Shown: piece by piece, positions 1-9,204 of the stretch
Position numbering within the stretch: position 1 is the stretch's first letter
Layout: each line of letters begins with the position of its first letter
From: Parvularcula oceani
Lineage (GTDB): Bacteria; Pseudomonadota; Alphaproteobacteria; Caulobacterales; Parvularculaceae
Direction of reading: 5' to 3'
Assembly (NCBI RefSeq): GCF_000733125.1
Contig: NZ_JPHU01000010.1
Span: 1 to 64,000, forward strand
Length of the DNA stretch: 64,000 nucleotides
Made by a program: the position numbers and the translations under genes
The notes under the pieces: generated by a model
What the model was told of the DNA's origin: nothing
What the model saw: only the letters and a program-made list of their open reading frames with translations
The model's database searches: none

Positions 1-2017
1 GCTGATCACCCAGGCCCAATGGGCATGGCACAGCTTCCCCAATCCCGAGGGCTTTACGCTCGACGACGCCATGCGCCCGATCGATGCGCGGGGAGAGGCC
101 TATGAGTACCCTTATGTCAGCGACTGGTCGCAGGTCGAAGCGGACCCGGCGCTGCAATGGCTGCGGCGCAATCCTCACCGCTATTCGCTTGGCCGGCTGA
201 GCTTCCGGCTCGCGGACGGGGAGGGCGGCCGCGCCCTCGCAGCCGAGGACATCTCGGCGACCGAGCAGCGCCTCGACCTGTGGACGGGGACGGCGCATAG
301 CCGCTTCACGCTCGAAGGCGAGCCGGTCGCGGTGCGAACGCAGGTCCATCCGGACGAGGACCTCGTCCTGGTCGAGATCACCTCGCCCCTCGTGGAGGAG
401 AGGCGCCTCGGGCTGGATCTCTCTTTCCCCTATGTCTCCGACGCGCTCAATCCGGATCCCGCCGACTGGTCTTCGCCGGACCGTCACCGCACCGAGCTGC
501 GCGAAACGGATGATCGGGATACCGTCCGGATCGACCGGCGGCTCGACGAGGCCCGCTACAGCGTGGCTGCCAGCTTCGGGGGGGCGGAGGCGCCACGATT
601 GTCGGATCGGCACGTCGTCACGGCCATGCCGTCCGGGCAGGGCGACACGCTGCGGGCGATGATCGCCTTCGCGCCGGACGAGGCGGCCCTGCCCGATGCG
701 CAAGCCCAGGCCGCTATCGCCCGCGAAGCCGAAGAGGGCTGGCAGGCCTTCTGGAAAAGGGGAGGCATGATCGACTTCTCCGGCAGCACGGATCCGCGTG
801 CGGAGGAGCTCGAACGCCGTGTCGTGCTGTCCCAGTACCTTACCCGCGTCAATGGCGGGACGAGGCTGATCCTGCAGGAAGAGGGCCTCTATTCGAACAG
901 CTGGAACGGCAAGTTCCACCACGAGATGCATTGGTGGCATGCGGCGCATTTCACGCTGTGGGGCCGCGACGAGCTGACCGCCCCCGCCCTCGACTGGTAC
1001 GCCGATACGCTGCCGCAGGCCCGGGCGCGGGCGGCGCATTACCGCCGCGAGGGCGCATGGTGGCCGAAGATGACGGGGCCGGACGCGGTGGAGAGCCCCA
1101 GCACGATCAATCCCTTCATCATGTGGCAGCAGCCCCATCCGATCTATCTCGCCGAGCTTCTCTACCGGGCGGCGCCGAGCGAGGAGACGCTGCGCCAGCA
1201 TTCCGAGGTCGTCTTCGCGACGGCGGATCTTCTGGCCTCGTTTCTGAGCGGGACCGGGGACGGCGATCTCGCGCTCGGCCCGCCGGTCGTGCCGGTGCAG
1301 GAAGTCTGGGCGCCAGGAGCCACGGCTGATCCGGCCTTCGAACTCGCTTACTGGGCCTATGGCCTGAGGACGGCGCAGCGCTGGCGCGAGCGCCTCGGCC
1401 TCGCGCCGGACGAAGGCTGGGCGGAGGCGCTCGACCGGCTGCCCGAGCTTCCGCAGGAAGACGGCCTCTATCTGCCGGTCCGCAACGCCGAAGGCTTCTG
1501 GTCCGGGATTAACCGGCCCGAATGCGCCGGAGGGCTCGGCACGACCGGCGGCGCGGAGGCCGAAGGCGGCGCGCCGGCAGAGGACTGCTTCAACCGCGAC
1601 CACCCTTCCTTCCTCATGGCCATGGGCTTCCTTCCCGGCGATGACGCCGACCGGGAGGTCATGGCGGCCACGATGGCGCGGACGAACCAAGCATGGGATT
1701 TCCGCCAGACCTGGGGCTGGGACTTTCCGATGATGGCGATGACGGCGGCACGGCTCGGCGAGCCCGGACAGGCGGTCGACTATCTGATGATGGATGCCGC
1801 GAACAACCAGTACGGGATCACCGGCATGACCCCGCGCTTCCATCTGACCCCGGAAGGTTATGAGCGGAATGCGGACACCTATTTTCCGTCCAATGCCTCT
1901 CTTCTGGCCGCCGTCGCGCTGATGGCGGCGGGATGGGACGGCGCGGAAGGCGAGGCGCCGGGCTTTCCGCAGGACGGATGGTCGGTGCGCGCCGAAGGGC
2001 TTCGCCCGCTGCCCTGA
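1..2017 (+). CDS. Six-hairpin (alpha/alpha)6 glycosidase-like protein, 5' end missing
   Basis: The reading frame is open from base 2, so the true start lies outside the window; the ATG at 71 is internal. The visible ~670 residues contain a beta-rich N-terminal half and a C-terminal helical half with the motif GKFHHEMHWWHAAHF followed by LWGRDEL, which I associate with uncharacterised GH65-like six-hairpin glycosidases (clan GH-L fold); the Glu in HHEMHWW is a plausible catalytic acid. It sits 37 bases before a GH43-like gene on the same strand and next to a xylanase, so a role in trimming hemicellulose-derived oligosaccharides is inferred. The substrate is not known and family membership is by motif memory only. 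Confidence 0.6.
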   Translation, partial: LITQAQWAWHSFPNPEGFTLDDAMRPIDARGEAYEYPYVSDWSQVEADPALQWLRRNPHRYSLGRLSFRLADGEGGRALAAEDISATEQRLDLWTGTAHSRFTLEGEPVAVRTQVHPDEDLVLVEITSPLVEERRLGLDLSFPYVSDALNPDPADWSSPDRHRTELRETDDRDTVRIDRRLDEARYSVAASFGGAEAPRLSDRHVVTAMPSGQGDTLRAMIAFAPDEAALPDAQAQAAIAREAEEGWQAFWKRGGMIDFSGSTDPRAEELERRVVLSQYLTRVNGGTRLILQEEGLYSNSWNGKFHHEMHWWHAAHFTLWGRDELTAPALDWYADTLPQARARAAHYRREGAWWPKMTGPDAVESPSTINPFIMWQQPHPIYLAELLYRAAPSEETLRQHSEVVFATADLLASFLSGTGDGDLALGPPVVPVQEVWAPGATADPAFELAYWAYGLRTAQRWRERLGLAPDEGWAEALDRLPELPQEDGLYLPVRNAEGFWSGINRPECAGGLGTTGGAEAEGGAPAEDCFNRDHPSFLMAMGFLPGDDADREVMAATMARTNQAWDFRQTWGWDFPMMAMTAARLGEPGQAVDYLMMDAANNQYGITGMTPRFHLTPEGYERNADTYFPSNASLLAAVALMAAGWDGAEGEAPGFPQDGWSVRAEGLRPLP

Positions 2018-2054
2018 GGCGGCGCGACACAAGCAGATGAACGGGAGGACAAGG

Positions 2055-3044
2055 ATGACGTCGAAACTGGTTCTGGGCGCGCTCGCCGCGCTCGCCGCCT
2101 TGGCAAGCACCGGCCAGGCGCAGGATGCCGCACCGTCGGCGGATGCGGAGGAGGTCTATCTCTTCTCCTCCTTCCGCAATGACGGGGAGACGGGCCTCCA
2201 CCTCGCCTGGTCCGAAGACGGCCTGACCTGGAACGCGATCAATGACGGGGAGTCGGTTCTGATGCCGACCGTCGGGTCCAAGCTGATGCGCGATCCCTGC
2301 ATCATTCAGGGGCCGGATGGGCGCTACCACATGGTCTGGACCACGGGCTGGTGGGAGGACAATATCGGCATCGCCCATTCGGACGACCTCGTGAACTGGT
2401 CCGAGCAGAAGATGCTGCCCGTCATGCGCGACGCCGAAGGCGTCCTGAACAGCTGGGCGCCCGAGATCTTCTATGACGAGGACGCCGGAGAATACCTCAT
2501 CTTCTGGTCCTCTGCGGTGCCCGGACGGTTCCCGGAAACCGAGGATCGCGGCGATATCCGCTCGACCCTGGGCATCGGAATCAATCACCGCGTCTACTAT
2601 ACGACGACGAAGGATTTCGAGAGCTACACGCCGACCGCGCTCTTCTACGATGGCGGCTTCGTCTCGATCGACGCGAACATCGTGCGGGACGGTGAGCGCT
2701 ATGTCATGTTCCTGAAGGACGAGACCAAGCGCCCGGAGCCGGAGAAGAATATCCGGATCGCGATCGCCGCGGACCCGCAGGGGCCGTGGGGCCCGGCCTC
2801 GCCGCCCTTCTCGCCCGAAGGCGTCTGGGTCGAGGGGCCGACCGGGGTGAAGATCGACGGCGAATTCCACGTCTATTACGACGCCTATATGGAGCACCGG
2901 ATGATGGGCGCGCGGTCCGACGACCTCGTCCACTGGGAGGACATCACCGATGAGCTCTCCTTCCCCGAGGGCACGCGCCACGGCACGGTCCTGCCGATCA
3001 CGCGGGAGAGGCTGGAAGGCATGCTCTCCGCCTACGAAGAGTGA
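2055..3044 (+). CDS. Secreted GH43-like glycosidase (beta-xylosidase/arabinosidase type)
   Basis: Encodes about 329 residues with a Sec signal peptide (hydrophobic residues 5-20, likely cleavage near AQA-Q). The start at 2055 is preferred over the in-frame ATG at 2037 because GGGAGG at 2043-2048 lies six bases upstream of it. The five-bladed GH43-type fold is indicated by three spaced acidic motifs: MRDPCII (Asp80, base), SIDANIV (Asp) and WVEGPTGVK (Glu, acid). GH43 enzymes remove xylose or arabinose from xylan fragments; the precise activity cannot be told here. It follows the partial glycosidase gene, probably in one transcript, and ends at a hairpin shared with convergent uxaA. Confidence 0.7.
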   Translation: MTSKLVLGALAALAALASTGQAQDAAPSADAEEVYLFSSFRNDGETGLHLAWSEDGLTWNAINDGESVLMPTVGSKLMRDPCIIQGPDGRYHMVWTTGWWEDNIGIAHSDDLVNWSEQKMLPVMRDAEGVLNSWAPEIFYDEDAGEYLIFWSSAVPGRFPETEDRGDIRSTLGIGINHRVYYTTTKDFESYTPTALFYDGGFVSIDANIVRDGERYVMFLKDETKRPEPEKNIRIAIAADPQGPWGPASPPFSPEGVWVEGPTGVKIDGEFHVYYDAYMEHRMMGARSDDLVHWEDITDELSFPEGTRHGTVLPITRERLEGMLSAYEE

Positions 3045-3053
3045 AGCCCGCGA

Positions 3054-3080
3054 GGGAGGAGGGCGATGCGTCCTCCTCCC
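3054..3080. terminator. Hairpin between convergent gh43-like gene and uxaA
   Basis: GGGAGGAGG (3054-3062) pairs perfectly with CCTCCTCCC (3072-3080) across a nine-base loop, exactly between the stop codons of two convergent genes. There is no strong T-run, so it may be a weak bidirectional terminator or 3' end stabiliser. Confidence 0.45.
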
Positions 3081-3086
3081 GAGAGC

Positions 3087-4583
3087 CTAGAGAGTCACGC
3101 CCGTCTTCCAGATGGCGATTTCGCGGTAATCGTTCTCTTCGTTGCGCGCGGGCTCGCCGGAGGCGGTGCGGAGGATCTTGTCCCACAGCGCGTCCGCCAT
3201 CTCCTCCATGCCGGTGCCGCTGGCGACGGGCCCTGCGTCGAAGTCGATCCAGCGCGGCTTGCGCTCCGCCAGTCCCGAATTCGATGCGATCTTCAGCGTG
3301 GGGACCGGAAAGCCGAGCGGCGTTCCGCGGCCGGTCGTGAACAGGATCACGGTCGCGCCGCTCACGGTGAGGGCTGTCGAGGAGACCGCGTCATTGCCCG
3401 GCGCGTTGATCAGCGACAGGCCGGGCCGTCGCGCAGGCTGGGCGTAATCGAGGACATCGGCCACGCGCGAGGCGCCGCCTTTCTGGATCGCGCCGAGCGA
3501 TTTCTCCTCGAGCGTCGTCAGCCCTCCATCCTTGTTGCCGGGGGAGGGGTTCTCGTAGACCGGTTGGTCGTGCCGGACGAAGTAGGACTTGAAGCCCTCG
3601 ATCATCGTCACGAGCCGCTCGAACACCTCTTCGTCGACGGCCCGGTTCATCAGCTGGCGCTCCGCGCCGAACATCTCCGGCACCTCGGTCAGGAGGGAGC
3701 GGCCGCCCGCCGCCGTCACCCGGTCGGTCATGCGGCCGACGAGTGGATTGGCCGTGAGCCCCGACAAGGCATCCGAGCCGCCGCATTTCATGCCGAGCGT
3801 GAGCGCGGAGGCAGGGCAGGTCTCGCGGCGGTCGCCCGCCATCCGTTCGAGCAGGGTCTCGATGGCGGCGGTCCCGGCTTCCTCCTCGTCCTCGACCCCC
3901 TGCGCCGTGAAGGAGACGATCCGGTCCCGCGCGGCCTCGGGGAGCGTTTCGAGCAGGGCGTCGAGCCGGTTGTTCTCGCAGCCGAGCCCGATCAGCACCA
4001 CGCCCCCGGCATTGGGGTGCCGGGCGAGGCCCGCGACGATGTCCCGGGTCTGGCCGAGATCGTCGCCGAGCTGCGAGCAGCCGAAGGGGTGGGAGAAGGC
4101 ATGGACCCCGTCCGCCCCGCCTTGCGCCCGGACCAGCGCGTCGCCGTTGCGAGCGATCCGGGCGGCCGCCGTGTTCACGCAGCCGACGGTGTTCAGCACC
4201 CAGATCTCATTGCGCGTTCCCACGCGGCCATCGGCCCTGCGATAGCCCTCGAACGTGCCCCCCTCGCGCGGGGCGGGAGCAGGAGGCGCCGAGGCGGGCT
4301 CGTAGGAATAGGACTCGCCTGTGCCCAGCGCCGTGCGCAGATTGTGCGAATGGACATGCTCGCCGGGCGCAATTCCGGTCTCGGCGCGCCCGATCGGATG
4401 GCCGTAGCGGATCACGGCATCGCCCGGCCCGTGCGGCCGCAGCGCGATCTTGTGCCCCTGCGGAATGTCCTGCGCCGCGACCAGCTCATCCTCCCCCATG
4501 GGCAGGCGCTCGCCGGTCGAGACCGGCCGCAGCGCCACCGCGACGCTGTCTTCGGGATGAACGCGCAGAACGGCCGGGGGCAT
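3087..4583 (-). CDS. uxaA: Altronate dehydratase
   Basis: Encodes 498 residues, the usual length of UxaA. It dehydrates D-altronate to 2-keto-3-deoxygluconate in galacturonate catabolism. An N-terminal SAF-like domain (about residues 5-85) is followed by the galactarate/altronate dehydratase core with NTVGCVNTAAARIA, SHPFGCSQLGDD and LGMKCGGSDALSG, and the typical C-terminal IAIWKTGVTL. Cysteines in these motifs probably bind the metal centre. It starts three bases after the xylanase stop and is co-transcribed with it. No tagaturonate reductase (UxaB) is seen in the window, so the source of altronate is unclear. Confidence 0.9.
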   Translation of the reverse strand: MPPAVLRVHPEDSVAVALRPVSTGERLPMGEDELVAAQDIPQGHKIALRPHGPGDAVIRYGHPIGRAETGIAPGEHVHSHNLRTALGTGESYSYEPASAPPAPAPREGGTFEGYRRADGRVGTRNEIWVLNTVGCVNTAAARIARNGDALVRAQGGADGVHAFSHPFGCSQLGDDLGQTRDIVAGLARHPNAGGVVLIGLGCENNRLDALLETLPEAARDRIVSFTAQGVEDEEEAGTAAIETLLERMAGDRRETCPASALTLGMKCGGSDALSGLTANPLVGRMTDRVTAAGGRSLLTEVPEMFGAERQLMNRAVDEEVFERLVTMIEGFKSYFVRHDQPVYENPSPGNKDGGLTTLEEKSLGAIQKGGASRVADVLDYAQPARRPGLSLINAPGNDAVSSTALTVSGATVILFTTGRGTPLGFPVPTLKIASNSGLAERKPRWIDFDAGPVASGTGMEEMADALWDKILRTASGEPARNEENDYREIAIWKTGVTL

Positions 4584-4586
4584 GGT

Positions 4587-5705
4587 TCAGCTCCTCTGCG
4601 GCGCGGCGCGAAAGGCGGCGGCCATGGCTTCGCGCATCGGCTTGGGGCGGTATTCATCGTCGAAGGGCAGGGGCCGCCGGACAAGCTCGCCCTCGTCCAC
4701 GAAAGCCTGGATCCAGCTGTCATGGTCGGCGAGGCCCCAGGTCAGGACTTCCTTGGTCTGGGGATAGTCGAGCATGAGGCCGAGATAGTCCTTCGTATAA
4801 GCCGCGATCTCGGCATCGCGGACCGCGTCCGGGCCCGTGGCGTCGCCGTCATTGACGTCCAGCTCGGTCACGTAGAGATCGAGGCCCATTCCCGTCACCT
4901 CGTCCAGGAACCCGCGCCACGCTTTCTGCCGCGCAGGAGAGAACTCGGCCTCCCGGTCGGTCCATCTGGCATGCCCCTGAATGCCGAGGCCGGTCACCGG
5001 CGCGTCCTGCGCCAGGAGACGCTCGAGGAGGCGCAGGACGGCGGTCCTGTGGGTCTCGTGGCCGTCCTCCCAGCTCATATAGTCGTTATAGGCGAGCTTG
5101 GCGCCGGGGGCTGCCGCCTTCGCGGCATCGAAGGCGATGTCGATGACCTGCGGGCCCAGCGCCTTCGTGAAGGGCGTGTCGCGCAGCTCTCCGGTTTCGG
5201 GATCCAGCGTCTCGTTGACGACGTCCCAGGCATAGATTTGCGGCGCGTAGCGGCCCGCGACGCGGCCGATATAGCCGCGCAGGAAATCCTCCGCGGCCGC
5301 CGCAGTCCCGAACTCCGTCTCCATCACCCAATCCGGCAGATAGTCCGGGTGGTTCCACAGGAGGGCGTGGCCGCGCAGGTCGAGGCCGTTCCTCGCCGCG
5401 AACTCCGCCAAGGCGTCCGCCCCGCCGAAATCCCAGGCCTCCGGCTCGGGCAGGATGGCGTACATCTTCTGCGCATTCTCCGCGACCACGGCCGCGCATT
5501 CCTGCCTGACGAGGCCGAGATAGGCGGGATCGTCCAGCTGCGGCGTGCTGACCGCGCTGCCGAAGATCAGGCCGCGCTTCGCCGCGAGGGCGGCGAGGCT
5601 TTCCTCAGGAGCTTGCGCTGCGCGCGCGCCGGGCCGGGCGAGGGCGAGGCCGGCGCTTCCCGCTGCCATGAGCTGCAGCATTCTGCGGCGATCAAGTCTC
5701 GTCAT
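4587..5705 (-). CDS. GH10 endo-1,4-beta-xylanase, Tat-exported
   Basis: Encodes 372 residues. The start at 5705 is chosen because a twin-arginine signal (DRRRMLQLMAAGSAGLALA, residues 5-23) begins there and GGGAGA (5714-5719) lies upstream; a longer frame to 5810 has neither. The GH10 barrel carries WNHPDYLPDW, the acid/base Glu165 in WDVVNETLD and the nucleophile Glu281 in YVTELDV. It cleaves internal xylan or xylo-oligosaccharide bonds in the periplasm or outside. Tat export suggests folding before transport. First gene of a two-gene operon with uxaA, divergent from the MscS gene across a 170-base intergenic region in which I see no LacI-type operator. Confidence 0.93.
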   Translation of the reverse strand: MTRLDRRRMLQLMAAGSAGLALARPGARAAQAPEESLAALAAKRGLIFGSAVSTPQLDDPAYLGLVRQECAAVVAENAQKMYAILPEPEAWDFGGADALAEFAARNGLDLRGHALLWNHPDYLPDWVMETEFGTAAAAEDFLRGYIGRVAGRYAPQIYAWDVVNETLDPETGELRDTPFTKALGPQVIDIAFDAAKAAAPGAKLAYNDYMSWEDGHETHRTAVLRLLERLLAQDAPVTGLGIQGHARWTDREAEFSPARQKAWRGFLDEVTGMGLDLYVTELDVNDGDATGPDAVRDAEIAAYTKDYLGLMLDYPQTKEVLTWGLADHDSWIQAFVDEGELVRRPLPFDDEYRPKPMREAMAAAFRAAPQRS

Positions 5706-5875
5706 GGCGATTGTCTCCCGGGCGCAGCATGCCGTCCCGCCTAGCATTGACTGTCGCACATTGTCGACTGAGTGCCCACAATCCAAGACTGATGGGTCGC
5801 GCATCCGCACCGCTTCCCGGCATGGACGAACGGCGATGGGCCCATTACGCCTTTCCCATCGGCAGCGGGGCTTCC

Positions 5876-7678
5876 ATGCGTCTGACGGGTCTTTCGGTTC
5901 TCCTCTTCCTCTTCCTCGCGCTCGGAGGGGCGGCGGCGCAGCCCGCGCCCCCGGGCGGCGCTCCGGTGCGGGACACCGCCAATCCCGAGGAGGGCAGCGG
6001 CGGCGCCTTTTCGAGCCTGCTCGAGGCGGTGGAGTCGGGCAGCCGCCTCCTGATCGAGAAGATGCAGCCCGGCGAGGCGCGGGACCGGGTCGAAAACCCG
6101 CGCTTCAATTCCCAGGAAAGCCCCCGCGCCGCCATCATGACCTTCACCGAGGCCATGGACCTCGTCGGGCGCGGCTATGAGGAGCTCGGCTATCAGCGGG
6201 CACTGGCCAGCCTGCCGGCCGGCGCCTCGCGCGAGGATGCCGACACGCTCTACGAGGTCTTCCTGCGCCTCGGCCCCGTCTCGCCCGCCACGCTGCCGGG
6301 ACCCGAGCAGATCGAGGAGACGGGAGACACGCGCTACGAGTTCTTTCCGCGCGGCACCGATCATCTCTGGGTGTGGCAGGCGGTGGAAACCTCGCCGCGC
6401 GGCGAGATCGCCGTTCTCCGCCAGCCCGGCGGCCATTGGCTGTTCTCCGAGCGCACGATCGCGGGCGCGGACGATCTCTACGAGGCGATGGCGTCTCTGC
6501 CGCCCCGCTTCGGCGACAATGACGGGGGACAATATTTCCTCAAGGTCTTCGCGCCGCTCGTCGAGGAGACGGGGCCCGCAGGCTGGCTCGGCTTCGTCGC
6601 CGTGACAGTGCTGGGGATCGCCCTGGGCTATCTTTTCTACAAGCTGATGGGGCGGCTCGCCGCGCGGATCGAGGAGAACGATCACAGCCTCGCCGCCTCG
6701 ACCCTGCGGGGCCTCGGCGCATCGGGCGGCCTCGTCCTCTTCACCATCGCCTTCACGGTCGCGATCGGCTTCCTCTCGCTCGGTCCCGTGCTGCGGCCTC
6801 TTCGCTTCTCCGTGCCGAAATTCCTGCTCGTGATCGCCGTCGCGCTCCTCGTCATCTCGCTGATCGACGTCGCCGCGGCCTTCATCCGCCGCCACATCGA
6901 CAAGGAGGGGTCCGGGCATTACGACCACATGCTGGTCCTGATCGTGCGCCGGATCCTGCGCACCTTCATCGTCGTCCTGGTCCTGCTCTTCGTTCTGCAG
7001 AACATGCTCGGCTTCAATATCGGTGCGCTGATCGTCGGCTTCGGCGTGATCGGCCTCGCGCTCTCCCTCGCCGCGCAGGACTCGGTCAAGAACCTGTTCG
7101 GAGCCGTATCGATCTATGTGAACCGCCCCTTCATGATCGGCGACTGGATCAGGTTCAAGGGCCAGTGGGCGACCTATTGGGGCACGGTCGAGGACATCAA
7201 GCTGCAGGCGACCAAGCTGCGCGACCTCAACGGCAATTACATCACCCTGCCCAACATGCTGTTCATCGACCGCGAGGTCGAGAACCTGTCCGCCCGCGGA
7301 TATATCCGCCGCGAGGTGAACCTCACTCTTCCCTACCGCCCCGACGCGCGCGAGGTCGAACGGGCGATGCAGGCGCTGCGCGACGTCTTCTGCGACGAGG
7401 AGGTGGTGGAGGATGCCGGCATGGAGGGCCGGGAGGACGAGCCGCATGTCAGCTTCCCTGAATTCGGCGAAGGCTGGCTGATCATCCGGGGCTATCACTG
7501 GTACTTCATGGGGCAGAACGACGAGGCGCAGCGCGATACGCAGCGCGGCTGGTTCACCTATCTCGACCACTGCTCGCTCGTGAACCGCAAGATCGTCGAT
7601 CTCTTCGGCGAACGGAACATCGAATTCGCCTTCCCGACCCAGACGATCGAGCTCATCCGCGGCGACGACCGGGCCTGA
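5876..7678 (+). CDS. MscS-family mechanosensitive channel with large N-terminal periplasmic domain
   Basis: Encodes about 600 residues from the ATG at 5876, chosen because the signal peptide MRLTGLSVLLFLFLALGGAAA begins there; frames from 5711 or 5822 would bury it. A periplasmic region (about 25-220) precedes several membrane helices, then the MscS pore and beta domain: IGALIVGFGVIGLALSLAAQ, VNRPFMIGDWI and ITLPNMLFID. MscS-type channels open on membrane tension and release solutes during hypo-osmotic shock; the big N-terminal domain is like the MscK/YbdG-type long members. Its stop lies four bases from the convergent efflux outer-membrane gene. Confidence 0.85.
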   Translation: MRLTGLSVLLFLFLALGGAAAQPAPPGGAPVRDTANPEEGSGGAFSSLLEAVESGSRLLIEKMQPGEARDRVENPRFNSQESPRAAIMTFTEAMDLVGRGYEELGYQRALASLPAGASREDADTLYEVFLRLGPVSPATLPGPEQIEETGDTRYEFFPRGTDHLWVWQAVETSPRGEIAVLRQPGGHWLFSERTIAGADDLYEAMASLPPRFGDNDGGQYFLKVFAPLVEETGPAGWLGFVAVTVLGIALGYLFYKLMGRLAARIEENDHSLAASTLRGLGASGGLVLFTIAFTVAIGFLSLGPVLRPLRFSVPKFLLVIAVALLVISLIDVAAAFIRRHIDKEGSGHYDHMLVLIVRRILRTFIVVLVLLFVLQNMLGFNIGALIVGFGVIGLALSLAAQDSVKNLFGAVSIYVNRPFMIGDWIRFKGQWATYWGTVEDIKLQATKLRDLNGNYITLPNMLFIDREVENLSARGYIRREVNLTLPYRPDAREVERAMQALRDVFCDEEVVEDAGMEGREDEPHVSFPEFGEGWLIIRGYHWYFMGQNDEAQRDTQRGWFTYLDHCSLVNRKIVDLFGERNIEFAFPTQTIELIRGDDRA

Positions 7679-7682
7679 GTAG

Positions 7683-9128
7683 TCAGTCCGCCAGCGCCCT
7701 GTGCACCGCCACCCGCGCGCGCAGGGCGGCGGCACGGCCGGTGACGAACTGGTCCTCGGTCTGAAGCGCGGTGCGCTGCGCGTCGAGGAAGGTCAGAAGG
7801 CTGTCGGCGCCCTCGCGATAGCGGACCTCGGCGAGGAAGAGCGAACGCGCTGCGCTCTCCTGCGCCTCTTCGAGTAGCGCCGCCCGGTCGAGGGACCGAG
7901 CATAGCCGATCAGCGCCTCGTCAGTCTCGGTCAGCGCCGTCAGCACCACGCGCTGATAGGCATAGAGCGCCGCGCGCGCCTCGGCATCCGCCGCGTCGAC
8001 CTGCGCGAGCAGCGTGGGATAGGAGAAGATCGGCCAGGACAGGCGGGGGCCATAGGACCAGCCGAGCGCGCCGTCATCCGTCAGCCCTTCGGGGTCGAGC
8101 GCGGTCAGCGTGGCATTGCCTGTCAGCGTGACCTGCGGGAACAGCTCGGCGGTCTGCACCCCCACGCCGTAGGTCGCGGCGGCGAGCTGGCGCTCGGCCT
8201 GCGCGATGTCGGGGCGGCGGCGCAGGACGGCGGTCGGGTCGGCGAGGGCGAGCGCTTCTGGCGGACGCGGCAAAGGCGGCGCATCCGCGAGCGCCGGGAC
8301 CTCCCGGGCGAGCGACGGCACGGTATTCCCGGTCAGGAGGGCGAGGGCGGAGACGGCCTGGGCCCGCGAGGCGCGCAGCTGCTCGACCTGCGCCGCCGTC
8401 GTGCGGGTGATGGTCCGCTGCCTGGCGAGGTCGAATTCCGAGATCTCGCCGAGTTCGAACAGGGACTCCGTCAGCGCCAGCGCCTCTTCCTGCGCGGCGA
8501 GGTTGCGCCGCGCCACATCCGTCCGCGCCGCCGCTTCGAGATAGGTGAGATAGGCCTCGGCGGTGCGGGCGGTGACCAGCCGGTCGGTGTCGCGCGCCAG
8601 AGCGGCCTGCGCCTGTGCGCTGGCGCGCTGTCGGCGCGCCTGGTTCCGGATGCGGCCGAACAGGTCGAGCTCCCAGGAGAGGTCGGCTGCGGCCGTGTAG
8701 AGCGTGAAGGGATCGCTCTCGCCCAGCCCCGGCGCGCCTTCGCCATCGCCCGGCGGGCCGTCCGGCCCGAAGATCTGCGCGAAGGCGCCCTGGCTCTGTT
8801 TCTGGCGCTGCGCCGAGCCGGAGACCGAGCCCTGCGGCAAAAGGCCCCGATAGGCGGCGCGCGTCCGGGCCGCAGCGGCTTCGAGCCGCGCCGCGGCCTC
8901 CAAAAGATCGCGATTATCCGACCGCGCGAGCGCGACGAGCTGGTTGAGGACGGGGTCCTCGAAGGCCCACCACCACGGCGTTTCGTCCCGCTCCGCCCGC
9001 TCGAAGACAGCCTCGCCGCTGGCCACGAAAGCGTCCTGCACGCCCGCCGGATCGGGCGGCTCGTAGCCGGGACCGAGCGCCGCACAGGCGGCCAGCGACA
9101 AAATCGAAACGGAACCTAAGTAACGCAA
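7683..9128 (-). CDS. RND efflux outer-membrane lipoprotein (system A, NodT/OprM family)
   Basis: Encodes about 481 residues from a TTG at 9128. The TTG is chosen because GGGAGA (9137-9142) sits eight bases upstream and the product begins with a lipoprotein signal ending LSLAAC (Cys15); the nearby ATG at 9136 runs into a stop. Two outer-membrane-factor repeats are visible (FARSDNRDLLEAAARLEAA-like helix and LRRRPDIAQAERQLAAAT). TolC-type trimers form the outer-membrane duct of tripartite pumps. It is divergent from the adaptor and permease genes of the same system with only about 75 bases between, so all three are probably controlled together. Confidence 0.87.
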   Translation of the reverse strand: MRYLGSVSILSLAACAALGPGYEPPDPAGVQDAFVASGEAVFERAERDETPWWWAFEDPVLNQLVALARSDNRDLLEAAARLEAAAARTRAAYRGLLPQGSVSGSAQRQKQSQGAFAQIFGPDGPPGDGEGAPGLGESDPFTLYTAAADLSWELDLFGRIRNQARRQRASAQAQAALARDTDRLVTARTAEAYLTYLEAAARTDVARRNLAAQEEALALTESLFELGEISEFDLARQRTITRTTAAQVEQLRASRAQAVSALALLTGNTVPSLAREVPALADAPPLPRPPEALALADPTAVLRRRPDIAQAERQLAAATYGVGVQTAELFPQVTLTGNATLTALDPEGLTDDGALGWSYGPRLSWPIFSYPTLLAQVDAADAEARAALYAYQRVVLTALTETDEALIGYARSLDRAALLEEAQESAARSLFLAEVRYREGADSLLTFLDAQRTALQTEDQFVTGRAAALRARVAVHRALAD

Positions 9129-9204
9129 ACGCGCATTCTCCCTGTGCGGGGGCCGAGGGGCACCCCCCGCGGAACCTACAATGCAAGGCTCGGGCGGCAA
9201 GCGA

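Noticed and set aside
3066-5744. Open plus-strand frame of 892 codons
   Set aside because: It runs antisense to uxaA and the GH10 gene, whose motifs are unmistakable; long antisense frames are expected at this GC content.
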